Assembly (NCBI RefSeq): GCF_019904155.1
Contig: NZ_JAHCMB010000183.1
Location: forward strand, 32,865-96,864
Source: Paenibacillus sinensis
GTDB lineage: Bacteria; Bacillota; Bacilli; Paenibacillales; Paenibacillaceae
Reading direction: 5' to 3'
Length of the DNA: 64,000 nt
Shown: positions 26,203 to 35,558 of the stretch, piece after piece
How the letters are laid out: every line of letters starts with the position of its first letter
Numbering within the stretch: position 1 is the stretch's first letter
Position numbers and translations under genes: made by a program
The notes under the pieces: model-generated
Databases searched by the model: none
The model's input: only the letters and a program-made list of their open reading frames with translations
What the model was told of the DNA's origin: nothing

Positions 26203-27948
26203 TTACAGCGTTTTGCCGGTAAACAGTTCCACTCTTTTCTTAACCATTTCGGTATATTGAGCTTCCATATCTTCGGCGCCCGCTTTGTTCAGCTCGGCGA
26301 TGAAGCTGTCGTACACTTTATCGAAGTCAGCCTGCTTGGACAGGATGGCTTCCGGAATGCGTTTGCGGATAATATCCTGCGTTTTTTGGTAAATCACTTG
26401 ATAGTCGCCGTCAGTCGGAACAGCCATGTTGTACAGAGCGCCCCACTCTTTAGCCGGGAAGTCTTTCTCGCTTGGGAACAGGTCCTTCCAGGTTGTTGCC
26501 TTGTAAGCAGCCAGAGATTTCTTCTCGGCATCGGAATAGCTGGCCACAATCTGTTCAGGGAAATTGGTCGTATAGTAGTTGTCCGTCGAATCCTTCACGC
26601 CATCGCCATAGTGCGGAGCGAAAGCGGTGTACAGGCCGATACCGGTCTCCTTGGCGAAGCTGGAGTTGTCATTGACTTTCTTATTCAGCACGTCGGCAGG
26701 GATCGTACGCTTGCCGTCTGCGTCAACGGTATACTGCTTGCCTTCAATACCCCAGTTAGTCAGAACCTGACCTTCGTCGGATGCGAGCCAGTCGAGGAAC
26801 TGGATAGCGCGAACCGGGTCCTTGCAGTTCTTGCTGATGCTGATTCCGGCGCCGTCTACACCTGCACTCTGCAGTTCATGATCCTTGTATTCGGAGGACA
26901 GTGTTACCGGGAAGTGCGCATAGGTGTATTCGTTCTTGCCGGCAGATTTCAGCGCATTTTCAGCTTCTTGGTACTCCCATTCCTGGGAGATCAGTCCAAG
27001 AACACGTCCGCTTGCGATTTTAGCCTTGTATTGGTCGTCCTTCTGAACGAAGGTGTCTTTGTCGAGAAGGCCTTCGTTGAACATTTTGTTCAGCCAGCGG
27101 AAGTATTCTTTCTCTTCCGGGCGTTTGTAGTGCAGCTGAGCGTTGTACGTCTTCGGATCGACATAGTATTCGCCGTCATCAGGAGCCCCGGTTGTAATGA
27201 AGGCAGGATTGGTGACCGTGATCATGATTTTCCAGTCGTCCGCGTTCAGTGTCAGCGGGATGGTCGGCTGTCCATCCGTCGTCGGATGCTTCGCGACGTA
27301 TTCCTTCAGCACTTTCTCGTAATCTTCAACGGTCTTGACCTCCGGATAACCCAGCTCTTCAAGAACGCGATGTTGAATTTCAAAGCCGCCTGTGGCATCA
27401 AACGATATGCCGTCTACTCCAATGTTGGTCGGTATGGAGTAGATCGCCTGGTCGTCGTTGCTGTACTTCAAACGGTTCATGTTGTCGCCAAAGATTTTTT
27501 TGATATGCGGAGCATATTTGTCGATCAGGTCGGTCAGATCAAGCAGTTCGCCCGCGTCAACGAGGTATTTGATTTCGGCTTTACCGAACAGAAGATCCGG
27601 AACTTCGCCGCTGGCCGCCATGAGCTGGATACGGCTTTGTCCGCCGCCGCTGCCTACATCGTACTCAGCATTGATCGTAACACCCGTCTTCTTGGTGATC
27701 TCCTTGCCCACGTCGTCCTGCATATTATTCCAGTTCGGGCTGGCGTCAGCGCCAAAGAAAGAAAATGTAATCGGTGTCGTATCCATTGCCGGTGCTGCCG
27801 AAGCCCCGGCGGATGCTCCCGCCGATGCGGCAGGGCTATCAGATGCCTTGCTTTCGTTTTTATTGTTATTGCCCCCGCCACAGCCGGCGATCATCATGGA
27901 ACTTGCCAGTAACAGCAAAAATGCGGAACGGATGCCCTTACTCTTCAT
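26203..27948 (-). CDS. Extracellular sugar-binding lipoprotein (LplA-like ABC component)
   Basis: This 581-residue lipoprotein captures an oligosaccharide for ABC import. It has a lipoprotein signal ending in SSMMIAGCGGG, a Ser/Ala-rich spacer, and a bacterial solute-binding fold of the large LplA/YtcQ type (WNNMQDDVGKEITKKTGV near the N-terminus, later PVRAIQFLDWLASDEG). The ATG at 27948 follows AAGGGGGATAGTATT. It lies 237 bases after the second permease gene; that gap carries a hairpin and two cre-like sites, so it may have its own promoter. The substrate is unknown, but the GH95 gene downstream suggests a fucosylated glycan. Confidence 0.92.
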   Translation of the reverse strand: MKSKGIRSAFLLLLASSMMIAGCGGGNNNKNESKASDSPAASAGASAGASAAPAMDTTPITFSFFGADASPNWNNMQDDVGKEITKKTGVTINAEYDVGSGGGQSRIQLMAASGEVPDLLFGKAEIKYLVDAGELLDLTDLIDKYAPHIKKIFGDNMNRLKYSNDDQAIYSIPTNIGVDGISFDATGGFEIQHRVLEELGYPEVKTVEDYEKVLKEYVAKHPTTDGQPTIPLTLNADDWKIMITVTNPAFITTGAPDDGEYYVDPKTYNAQLHYKRPEEKEYFRWLNKMFNEGLLDKDTFVQKDDQYKAKIASGRVLGLISQEWEYQEAENALKSAGKNEYTYAHFPVTLSSEYKDHELQSAGVDGAGISISKNCKDPVRAIQFLDWLASDEGQVLTNWGIEGKQYTVDADGKRTIPADVLNKKVNDNSSFAKETGIGLYTAFAPHYGDGVKDSTDNYYTTNFPEQIVASYSDAEKKSLAAYKATTWKDLFPSEKDFPAKEWGALYNMAVPTDGDYQVIYQKTQDIIRKRIPEAILSKQADFDKVYDSFIAELNKAGAEDMEAQYTEMVKKRVELFTGKTL

Positions 27949-28038
27949 AATACTATCCCCCTTGATAATGTGTAGTACAACCATCTATGCATATCATCAG
28001 GACAAGCCTGGCTATGCCTTGCTTTGAATGACGCACTT

Positions 28039-28065
28039 GGATAACGCTTTCAGATAACGCTTGCA
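28039..28065 (-). promoter_or_regulatory. Two overlapping cre-like (CcpA) sites
   Basis: On the minus strand TGCAAGCGTTATCT and TGAAAGCGTTATCC share one base and match the cre consensus TGWAANCGNTNWCA at 12 and 13 of 14 positions. They lie 90-117 bases upstream of the binding-protein start, suggesting catabolite repression of the importer. Confidence 0.55.
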
Positions 28066-28133
28066 AACAATCTCCAAAAAAATTTCAATACGCAAATTTG
28101 AACCAGTAAACCGTGATGTTGAAGGAATTCGGG

Positions 28134-28174
28134 AACGGGGCCCGGCTTTGCCGGATACGCCCCGTTAATCTCCC
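28134..28174 (-). other. Intercistronic hairpin after the second permease gene
   Basis: AACGGGGC pairs with GCCCCGTT, enclosing a CCGGC/GCCGG stem. There is no T-run. Such hairpins between importer genes often adjust relative expression by protecting the message. Confidence 0.55.
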
Positions 28175-28185
28175 GTTCGTGCGCT

Positions 28186-29085
28186 TTAAGCCTTGACCGC
28201 TCCCAATGTCATGCCGCCTACAAAGTACTTTTGCAGGAACGGATAGACGATGAGAATCGGTACGGTAACGACAATCGTAATCGCCATTTTGATCGATTCC
28301 GGCGAGATATTCGCCATTTGCTTCGCCATATCGTTGGCGTTCGTCATGGCCCCGCCCTGGTTCGTTGTCGCCAGCACCTTCATCAGCTCGTACTGCAGGG
28401 TAGTCAGATTCGCCTTGCTGCCGTTGTACAGATAGGTCGAGAACCATTCATTCCACTGGCCCACCGCCAGGAACAGCGCGATTGTCGCCAGAACCGGCTT
28501 GCAGAGCGGCATGATGATTTTGTAGTAGATCTTGAAATCATTCGCGCCATCAAGCTTGGCCGATTCCTGAAGGGCAAAGGGCAGACCGTCCATGAAGGAA
28601 CGAATGACGAATACGTTGAAGGCGGATACGGCGCCGGGGAGAATGTAGACCCAGAAGCTGCCGATCAGGTTCAGCTGTCGCATCAGAATGTACACCGGAA
28701 CCAGGCCGCCGGATACATACATCGTCATAGCCAGGAAGACCGAGACTGCTTTTCTGGCTTTGAACTCCTGCCGGCTGAGCGTGAACGCCAGCATGGAGGA
28801 GCTGATCAATCCGACGATCGTCCCGAGCACGGTGCGGAGCACCGAGATTTTGAAGCCTTGAATAAGCCCGGTATAGCTGAAGATGCGTTGGTAGTTCTCA
28901 AGCGTCCAAGCCCGCGGCCAGATGTATATGCCGCCCCTTACCGTGTCGACCGACTCATTCAAAGAAATGGCCAGCACGTTCAGAAAGGGGTACAAGGTGA
29001 CAATCATCACGATTGCAAGGAAGACATACAGCAGCACATCGAACAGCCGCTCCCCTTTGGTCATGTTAAAAGCTTTCGTATTCAT
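28186..29085 (-). CDS. Sugar ABC transporter permease (LplC/YtcP-like)
   Basis: This 299-residue inner-membrane permease has six predicted transmembrane segments. It carries the EAA loop motif LQESAKLDGANDFKIYYKIIMPLCKP, the docking site for the ATPase, and ends in YPFLQKYFVGGMTLGAVKA, typical of the LplC/YtcP group. Start: ATG after AAGGGGGACTCAAGAA, 17 bases after the first permease gene. It should form the channel with that protein. No ATPase gene is present, so a shared MsmX-type ATPase is inferred. Confidence 0.93.
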   Translation of the reverse strand: MNTKAFNMTKGERLFDVLLYVFLAIVMIVTLYPFLNVLAISLNESVDTVRGGIYIWPRAWTLENYQRIFSYTGLIQGFKISVLRTVLGTIVGLISSSMLAFTLSRQEFKARKAVSVFLAMTMYVSGGLVPVYILMRQLNLIGSFWVYILPGAVSAFNVFVIRSFMDGLPFALQESAKLDGANDFKIYYKIIMPLCKPVLATIALFLAVGQWNEWFSTYLYNGSKANLTTLQYELMKVLATTNQGGAMTNANDMAKQMANISPESIKMAITIVVTVPILIVYPFLQKYFVGGMTLGAVKA

Positions 29086-29102
29086 TTCTTGAGTCCCCCT
29101 TC

Positions 29103-30086
29103 CTACATGATGCTTTCTTTGGTAAATTTCTTCATCAAGCCGTTAGCGCTCAGGAGCAGAATGATACTGACAACCGAGGTGAACATACTGATGGCGGTAC
29201 CATAGGAGAAGTGCCCGATTTGTATACCGTATTTAAGCGCGTATATGTCAAGGACTTCCGAATAGTCGGTAACCAGGTTGTTGCTCAACTGGAACTGCTT
29301 CTCGAAACCGATTCCGATCAGATGACCGATGGACATGATCAGCAGCACCATGACGGTGGAACGGATGCCCGGCAGCGTGATATGGAACATCTGTTTGAAT
29401 CTTCCGGCCCCGTCAACACGGGATGCCTCGTACAGTTCTTTATCAATACCGGTAATTGCCGCCAGATAAATGATGGCGTTCCATCCGGTTTCTTTCCACA
29501 GATCGGATGCGGTTACAATTCCCCAGAAATACTTGCCTTGAGCCATAAACTGAATCGGTGTGTCGATTATATGCGTCCACATCAGCAGCTGATTGACAAT
29601 CCCGCCGTCGATCGAGAGCATCTTGGACACAATGCCCGCAACGACGACCCAGGATACAAAGTGGGGGAGATAGGAAACCGTCTGAACCGTTCTCTTGAAG
29701 GTGTTCCCCCGTATTTCATTCAGCATGACAGCGAATACAATTGGAACTATGAACCCGAAGACCAATCCCAGACCGCTCATTACCAAGGTGTTGCGAAGTA
29801 CCAGATAGAACCGTTCATCCTGGAACAGCCTTGTGAAGTTGTCGAACCCCACCCATTTTTGTTCCCCAAAAGATTTTGATGGCTTGTAGTTTTGAAAGGC
29901 CATCGTCCAGCCCCATAATGGCAAGTAACTGAAGATAAACACCCATATAACGAATGGAATTGACATCATATACAAGTATTTCTGTTCAGCAAAGCTCTTC
30001 AACCATCCATTCGACTTCTTCTTGCGCGGGGTAGAGGAGTTTACGCTTTCATTGGCCGGTACATTCGACTCGGTTAGCGCTTCCAC
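29103..30086 (-). CDS. Sugar ABC transporter permease (LplB/YteP-like)
   Basis: This 327-residue permease of the LplB type starts with a GTG at 30086 (GGGGGGATGTAGAAA upstream). A hydrophilic N-terminal tail of about 30 residues precedes six membrane segments. The EAA motif appears as ELYEASRVDGAGRFKQMFHITLPGI, and the WMGFDNFTRLF-like segment (here KWVGFDNFTRLFQDERF) is typical. It is the first transport gene, 124 bases after the sensor kinase gene, and is likely co-transcribed with the second permease. Confidence 0.93.
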   Translation of the reverse strand: MEALTESNVPANESVNSSTPRKKKSNGWLKSFAEQKYLYMMSIPFVIWVFIFSYLPLWGWTMAFQNYKPSKSFGEQKWVGFDNFTRLFQDERFYLVLRNTLVMSGLGLVFGFIVPIVFAVMLNEIRGNTFKRTVQTVSYLPHFVSWVVVAGIVSKMLSIDGGIVNQLLMWTHIIDTPIQFMAQGKYFWGIVTASDLWKETGWNAIIYLAAITGIDKELYEASRVDGAGRFKQMFHITLPGIRSTVMVLLIMSIGHLIGIGFEKQFQLSNNLVTDYSEVLDIYALKYGIQIGHFSYGTAISMFTSVVSIILLLSANGLMKKFTKESIM

Positions 30087-30210
30087 TTTCTACATCCCCC
30101 CTTCGTTATGATGTTTATATCATAGCTTAGCGGATGCGCTTTCAGTACCCGACAGATTTAACGTAAAACCCCATAAGAATTTGACATTCCCCATATAGAT
30201 TGCGGGTTTG

Positions 30211-32025
30211 TCAGTTCGTATGTTCCCCCGTTTCCGGAATGGAAAAGGTGATGCATGTACCCTCACCCTCCCGGCTCTCAATATGAAGCCCGCGGTTCTC
30301 ACCATAGTACAGTACCAGCCGCTGATGAACGTTCCGCAGACCGATCCGGCTTCGCGGCTCATCCTCAGCCTTCGAGATGACCTCCCTGATCTCGGCGAGC
30401 CGGTCCTCCGACATGCCCGCTCCGTCATCCCGCACCATAACCTCGATATTCTCGTCCTTCAGGGCAATATGCACATCAACCCGAACCGCGCCTTCCTTGT
30501 TCTCCAGGCCGTGAACCACCGAGTTCTCCACCAGCGGCTGTATGATGAGCGGAGGCATCACAATATCCATGCATTCCGGATCAACGGACAAGTCGTAATC
30601 CAGCCGGTCCTCGTAGCGGAATTTCTGAATTTCCAGGTAAGAACGGATCATCTCCACCTCGTCCTTGATCGGCGCCATGTCCCGCCCGACCTCCAGATTC
30701 TTGCGCATCAGCTTGCCAAGAAGCCTTACCGTGTTGGCGATTTCCTTCTCGCCTTTGATATGGGCGTTCATGCGAATGGATTCCAGCGCATTGAACAGGA
30801 AGTGCGGATTGATCTGGCTGGCCATCATCTTGAATTTGATCTCCTTCTGGGCGAGCTCCAGCTTGCTGTTCCGCTCATTGCTCTCGATAACCCGCTCGAT
30901 CAGCTGGTTGATGCTGCCGACCATATAATTGAACTGGCGGGACAGCTGGCCGATTTCATCATTGCCGTCGATATTCGAAATCACGTTGAAATTGCCGAGC
31001 GCCACCTGGTTCAGCTGGCGGCTCAGGCGAAGCAGACGGTTGGTCATCAGGAAGGAAATCGCATTGACCATCGCAAGCGCTACCACGAGTACGCCAAGAA
31101 TAATGATAAGTCCGAGTGTGCTGACCCTGTTGGCGTCTTTGACAATATCCTCGGTCGCGAATACGGATACAATTTTCAGCTTGCTGATGCTGTACAGCGG
31201 AGTCAGCTCGTTCACTATGACATAGGAATCAACGCCCTTTACAGTTGTCTTGATGACTTTCTCCCCCGATGTGCCCAGATCTGCGCCGATATCGAGCGAG
31301 TCCAGCGTTTGGCCGATCTGCTCCTGACTTTTGGCCGCGGCAATGTAGCCCTGCTCATCCACAACCAGCGTCTCGAAGGGCTCCTGATACAGCATCTGCT
31401 CCAGCCCTTCCGGCTTCATCTGCACCATCAGGATGCCTGTCCGGCGGAATTCCGGATAGGCTACGTGGCGGACCAGGCTCAGCTTGTTGATCGAGCCAGC
31501 CGGGCTGCTGCTGTATACATCCTTATCGGGGATATACAGCCAATAGATCCCCTTATTCTTCATGACGGAGTTGAACCAGATGCTCGATTTGATATCGGCG
31601 TCCACCGGCGAAATCGACATATTATTCACCAGCGTAGGATTGTCGATAAAGAAGCGGATATTCGAAATCTCGCGGTACTGCAAAATATACTTATCGAACA
31701 CCTTGTAATTGTTATAAGCCTTCGTCAGCTCCAGAATATTGGCATAACGCGTATTGACAAGCTCGTTTAATTGCTGGTCAAAGACCAGCAGATTGGAAAT
31801 ATCCGTCGGCACGCGAAGCAGCGAAGACAGCTGGCTCTTGATCTTGGCGACATTGTTAGTGGCCTGATCGATCGCCCTGCTGAGCGCCTCACTCCGGTAA
31901 TAGCTTGTCAGGCTAATGCCGACGACCAGCACGGGCAGCATAACGAACAGACAATAGAACAAGATCAGCTTGTTCTTCAGCTTCATGTCATTGATGGCGC
32001 GAATCAGAGATTTGATCGTACTCAC
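30211..32025 (-). CDS. YesM-type sensor histidine kinase
   Basis: This 604-residue membrane kinase has transmembrane helices at about 20-40 and 290-315 enclosing an extracellular sensor, then HAMP, a His_kinase domain with the phospho-acceptor motif MASQINPHFLFNALESIRMNA, and a HATPase domain with GIGLRNVHQRL-like G-box (RIGLRNVHQRLVLYYG). This class pairs with AraC-type receivers (YesN) and controls nearby sugar importers. The GTG at 32025 has a poor ribosome site (GGAAAGG directly ahead), so the start is uncertain; the ATG at 31986 is the next choice. Confidence 0.9.
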   Translation of the reverse strand: MSTIKSLIRAINDMKLKNKLILFYCLFVMLPVLVVGISLTSYYRSEALSRAIDQATNNVAKIKSQLSSLLRVPTDISNLLVFDQQLNELVNTRYANILELTKAYNNYKVFDKYILQYREISNIRFFIDNPTLVNNMSISPVDADIKSSIWFNSVMKNKGIYWLYIPDKDVYSSSPAGSINKLSLVRHVAYPEFRRTGILMVQMKPEGLEQMLYQEPFETLVVDEQGYIAAAKSQEQIGQTLDSLDIGADLGTSGEKVIKTTVKGVDSYVIVNELTPLYSISKLKIVSVFATEDIVKDANRVSTLGLIIILGVLVVALAMVNAISFLMTNRLLRLSRQLNQVALGNFNVISNIDGNDEIGQLSRQFNYMVGSINQLIERVIESNERNSKLELAQKEIKFKMMASQINPHFLFNALESIRMNAHIKGEKEIANTVRLLGKLMRKNLEVGRDMAPIKDEVEMIRSYLEIQKFRYEDRLDYDLSVDPECMDIVMPPLIIQPLVENSVVHGLENKEGAVRVDVHIALKDENIEVMVRDDGAGMSEDRLAEIREVISKAEDEPRSRIGLRNVHQRLVLYYGENRGLHIESREGEGTCITFSIPETGEHTN

Positions 32026-32142
32026 CCTTTCCAGGCAATTCGAGGTCCCTATAAAAACACCCTATAATAACACAACTATATCGGAGAAAGATCGATCGGC
32101 AAAGAGATGCGGTAACAGGAAATCTATGGACTCGAAAAATAG

Positions 32143-32183
32143 AAAAACAGACCCCCTCCGGCGGAAACGCCGAAGACAGCCTG
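32143..32183 (-). terminator. Intrinsic terminator between yesN-type and yesM-type genes
   Basis: A 16-bp stem with several G-T pairs (CAGGCTGTCTTCGGCG with CGCCGGAGGGGGTCTG, loop TTTC) runs into five T on the minus strand. It implies that much yesN-type transcription ends before the kinase gene. Confidence 0.75.
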
Positions 32184-32260
32184 TTCATGCGCTAAAGAGG
32201 CGGAGTAGAAGCTGCGGGGGCCGGCATTCACCCTGAGCGGCGCGTCCTCCACTCTTCGGG

Positions 32261-32368
32261 GCAGTCCGGGACCCGGACCAGTCATCCGCTTTTCCGAGCG
32301 GTTCGGAAGCCTGGCCCGGTCATCCGCTCTTCCGGGCGGTCTGGAACCCGGGCACGATCATCCGCCGA
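32261..32368. repeat. Degenerate 38-bp tandem repeat, about 2.8 copies
   Basis: Units start at 32261, 32298 and 32336. Each has GCGGT-CGGAA-CC-GG followed by TCATCCGCT-TTCCG. They fill the gap between the terminator and the yesN-type stop (intergenic 32026-32388). No gene is visible there. Confidence 0.65.
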
Positions 32369-32388
32369 AGCTTTGCGGTATCAGCGGA

Positions 32389-33924
32389 TCAGCGTTCCTT
32401 CCGGTAAGCGGTCGGAGAGACGCCCACATATTTCCTGAACTTGGCGTTGAAATAGTCAGGATTCATGTACCCTACTCTTTCGGCCACCTCGTATACCTTC
32501 ATCCCCTGCGCCAGGAACTGCTTCGCCTTCTCTATGCGCACTTTGTCCAGGTAGGTGTTGAAGTGTTCACCCGTATGATTCTTGAACATTTTGCCTAAGT
32601 AAGCGCTGTTGTAATTGAACATATCGGCCAGCGTGCCAAGCTTGAGATTCTCGTTGTAGCGTCGCTGGATCAAATCGGTGATCCGCTTGATCTCATCGCC
32701 CCGGCCGGCGCTGAGGCCATCCGAAATGCGCTGCAGATAATCTGCCGCGCGGGATTGAAGCTCGCTCAAATAATCCGCGGTGTATACCCGGCTGAGCGAA
32801 TGTGCGCTCTCGGCTATGAAAGGCTTGATCTCCGGATAGGCCGTTTCAAGGCGCGCCGAAACGCCGCTGATGATGCGCATCAGATGGTCTTTGAGATAGC
32901 GCTCCTCCCGATGCTCGGACACAAGCCCCGCAAGAATCAGCCCCACCAGCTCGGACATGCTCTCCGTGCTTCCCGTCTCCACCGCCAGCAGCAGACCGTT
33001 CTCCGCGCTCTGTACCTGCGAATCCCCGGAATTCGCTTCAGGCAGCGGCCATTCCTCCGGTCTTCCGCTCAGCAGCGTGTCCTTGACACCGAAGAAGCGG
33101 GCGCCCAGAGACTCGCGCGCAGCCGAGAAGGATGTGGCGACCGCGACAGGCTCGCCCGCCGCGCCTCCCGCCGCCGCGGAGAATTCCAGGCCCTCCTTGG
33201 CGATCAGGCCGTCCAGCTCGCGCCAAAGCTCGCCGCGTGCGGCTTCATCGCGGAGCGGCTCGGTCAGCAGCAGCCCCAGGTATGGGGGATTGCTGAAGAA
33301 CAGCCCCCGGTCCGGCTCGGACCAGCGGTGCTCCAGCGCGCGCTTAACCTGCTCTTCCCGCTCATCCCCATTCTTGCCGCTTCGCTTCAGCTCGATCAGC
33401 ACGACCTCCGTCGCCTTTCCGGCCAGCCCCAGGGCCACTGCTGCCTCTTCCGCAGCGGCCTTCTCCCCCCCGGAGTGAAGAAGCTGGTACAGAAGCGCCT
33501 CTCGGCTCGCAGCCTGCTCGGCTGCGTTCATCTGGCTGAGCTGGGACTCCTTCAGAATCACTTCCCGCAGATTGTTCAGGTAGGTCATCAGTTCATCCTC
33601 ATCCACGGGCTTCAGCAGATAGCCGTCCGCCCGGTGAGAGATCGCCTGCTTGGCATATTCGAAGTCCGCATGCCCGCTTAAGATGAGTACATGACAGCGT
33701 TCTCCTGCCTGCCTCAGCTCGCTGAGCAGCCGTAGTCCGTCCATAACGGGCATGCGGATATCGGCGATAATCAACTCCGGAGCAAAGACATGATATTTTT
33801 TAAGCGCTTCGGCCCCGTTGCCCGCTGTGGCCACAACCGTATACCCCAGCTCCTCCCAGGGTATCAAGGTTCGCAGCCCCTCTCTCAGCTTAGGCTCATC
33901 ATCCACAATCAGCACTTTGATCAT
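32389..33924 (-). CDS. YesN-type response regulator (REC + AraC DNA-binding)
   Basis: This 511-residue regulator has a receiver (Asp in IIADIRMPVMDGLRL, about residue 55), a long poorly conserved Ala/Glu-rich middle domain (about 130-390), and a C-terminal AraC-type pair of helix-turn-helices (RYNENLKLGTLADMFNYNSAYLGKMFK and VYEVAERVGYMNPDYFNAKFRKYVGVSPTAYR). Start: ATG after AAGGAGTAAACT. It should act with the YesM-type kinase on the importer promoter. It follows xylB by 45 bases, with a 9-bp perfect hairpin (33945-33965) but no T-run, so read-through from xylAB is possible. Confidence 0.92.
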   Translation of the reverse strand: MIKVLIVDDEPKLREGLRTLIPWEELGYTVVATAGNGAEALKKYHVFAPELIIADIRMPVMDGLRLLSELRQAGERCHVLILSGHADFEYAKQAISHRADGYLLKPVDEDELMTYLNNLREVILKESQLSQMNAAEQAASREALLYQLLHSGGEKAAAEEAAVALGLAGKATEVVLIELKRSGKNGDEREEQVKRALEHRWSEPDRGLFFSNPPYLGLLLTEPLRDEAARGELWRELDGLIAKEGLEFSAAAGGAAGEPVAVATSFSAARESLGARFFGVKDTLLSGRPEEWPLPEANSGDSQVQSAENGLLLAVETGSTESMSELVGLILAGLVSEHREERYLKDHLMRIISGVSARLETAYPEIKPFIAESAHSLSRVYTADYLSELQSRAADYLQRISDGLSAGRGDEIKRITDLIQRRYNENLKLGTLADMFNYNSAYLGKMFKNHTGEHFNTYLDKVRIEKAKQFLAQGMKVYEVAERVGYMNPDYFNAKFRKYVGVSPTAYRKER

Positions 33925-33944
33925 AGTTTACTCCTTCGTCGCTT

Positions 33945-33965
33945 GTCCGGCAGGCTCTGCCGGAC
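33945..33965 (-). other. Hairpin between xylB and the yesN-type gene
   Basis: The perfect inverted repeat GTCCGGCAG-GCT-CTGCCGGAC sits between the yesN-type ribosome site and the xylB stop. No T-run follows on the minus strand, so it is not a standard terminator. Confidence 0.55.
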
Positions 33966-33969
33966 GCTG

Positions 33970-35466
33970 TTAGTTGCGGTATTCAGCGAGACGCCGGTTC
34001 AGTTCACGGGTCTGGCCGTATACGTCCTGGTACAGACTATAAATTCCTTCATAACGCTTGACCTGCTCCGGATTCGGCTGATACGCTCCCGCCGGACGGA
34101 TGAATGCAGCCGCACATTCCTCCAGGGAACCGAACCACCCTGCGCCGTAGGCGGCCAGCATGGCCGCTCCAAGCGCCGGTCCCTGCTCGCTTTCCAGTCT
34201 AATTATTGTAGCATTGAAAATATCCGCCTGCATCTGCAGCCAGTCGGGATTTTTCGCTCCCCCGCCGATGGACACAACTTCCTTGATCTCCTTGCCGGCT
34301 CCGCGGACGATGTCTACGGATTCCCGGAGCGAGAACGTAATTCCCTCCAGCACGGCTCTTGCAAAATGGGTGAGACTGTGGCCCGAGTCCATGCCAATGA
34401 AGCTGCCCCGGATATCGGAATCCGCATGCGGCGTCCGCTCGCCCACAATATACGGCGTGAAGAGCAGTCCGCCGCTGCCGGCCGGAATATCGCCGATTCC
34501 CGCCAGAAGATCGTTGAAGCTCTTGTCTTCGGCGAATGTCTCCTTGAACCAGGTCAGGCTATAGCCAGCCGCGAGCGTTACGCCCATAATATAATAGCCG
34601 TCCTTCTCCGCGTGATTGAAGAAATGGGCGCTTCCCTTCAGATTTAGCGTCTTGTCGCTCTCATAGGACAGCACGACGCCGGACGTGCCGATGCTGCACA
34701 TCGTTCTGCCTTCACCCAGAATGCCGGCGCCCAGCGCGCCGCAGGCATTGTCCGCGCCGCCGGCGAACACCTTCGTTCCCGGAGCGAGGCCCGACGCTTC
34801 TGCGATTTCCGGCAGAAGCCCGCCGGTCTGGCCGAACGATTCCGTAAGCGGCGGGCAGAGCGACAGCGGCAGATTGAACGCCTGCGCGATCTCGGCGCTC
34901 CAGTCCTTGGCTGCGGCGTCCAGCAGCAGCGTGCCTGCTGCGTCCGAATATTCGGTCGCGTATTCGCCCGTCAGCCGGAAGCGCACATAATCCTTCGGCA
35001 GCAGGAACAGCTTCGCCTGATCCAGAAGTTCAGGCTCATTCTCCTGCACCCACAGCAGCTTCGGCAGCGTGAAGCCTTCCAGCGCCTTGTTGCGGGCGAT
35101 GTCAAGCAGACGCTCTCCGAGCGTGCTCTCGATCTTCCGGCACTGCGCCGTCGTCCGCGTGTCATTCCACAGAATGGCCGGGCGGAGCGGCTTGCCGTCC
35201 TCGTCCACGAGCACGAGACCGTGCATCTGTCCCGAGAAGCTGATGCCGTCAACCTGCGACGGCTGGATGCCCGTCTTCTCCATCAGCCGTTTCAGCGAGG
35301 TGATCGTGCCTTCCACCCAGTCCTCCGGGTTCTGCTCGCTGTAACCCGGCTTCGGTCTCATCAGCGGATAGCTCTCCGAATGCTCGCCCGCCACCTGGCC
35401 TTCGCGGTCTACCAGAGCCGACTTCACGGCGCTGGTGCCCAGATCGATACCAATTACATAGTTCAT
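33970..35466 (-). CDS. xylB: Xylulokinase
   Basis: XylB phosphorylates D-xylulose to xylulose 5-phosphate for the pentose phosphate pathway. The 498-residue FGGY-family protein shows the N-terminal phosphate loop VIGIDLGTSAVKSALVD, DGISFSGQMHGLVLVD, and the second ATPase motif VVSIGGGAKNPDWLQMQADIF. The length is typical. Start: ATG after AGGAGGATATCT. It follows xylA by 92 bases with an intercistronic hairpin. Regulation is inferred to be by XylR and CcpA at the xylA promoter. Confidence 0.96.
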   Translation of the reverse strand: MNYVIGIDLGTSAVKSALVDREGQVAGEHSESYPLMRPKPGYSEQNPEDWVEGTITSLKRLMEKTGIQPSQVDGISFSGQMHGLVLVDEDGKPLRPAILWNDTRTTAQCRKIESTLGERLLDIARNKALEGFTLPKLLWVQENEPELLDQAKLFLLPKDYVRFRLTGEYATEYSDAAGTLLLDAAAKDWSAEIAQAFNLPLSLCPPLTESFGQTGGLLPEIAEASGLAPGTKVFAGGADNACGALGAGILGEGRTMCSIGTSGVVLSYESDKTLNLKGSAHFFNHAEKDGYYIMGVTLAAGYSLTWFKETFAEDKSFNDLLAGIGDIPAGSGGLLFTPYIVGERTPHADSDIRGSFIGMDSGHSLTHFARAVLEGITFSLRESVDIVRGAGKEIKEVVSIGGGAKNPDWLQMQADIFNATIIRLESEQGPALGAAMLAAYGAGWFGSLEECAAAFIRPAGAYQPNPEQVKRYEGIYSLYQDVYGQTRELNRRLAEYRN

Positions 35467-35504
35467 AGATATCCTCCTGTATTCTGCTTATGGAAGCAGC
35501 AAAA

Positions 35505-35547
35505 CGGGCTGACAGAGAGAGCGGTTGCCCGCCCTGTCGTCAGCCCG
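35505..35547 (-). other. Intercistronic hairpin between xylA and xylB
   Basis: CGGGCTGAC pairs with GTCAGCCCG around a GC-rich loop, followed by four T on the minus strand. It may be a weak attenuator or a message stabiliser lowering xylB relative to xylA. Confidence 0.55.
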
Positions 35548-35558
35548 CAGCTCTTCGC

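Noticed and set aside
32261..32368. CRISPR-like array in the yesN-yesM gap
   Set aside because: Units are directly contiguous and degenerate, with no unique spacers and no cas genes in the window.
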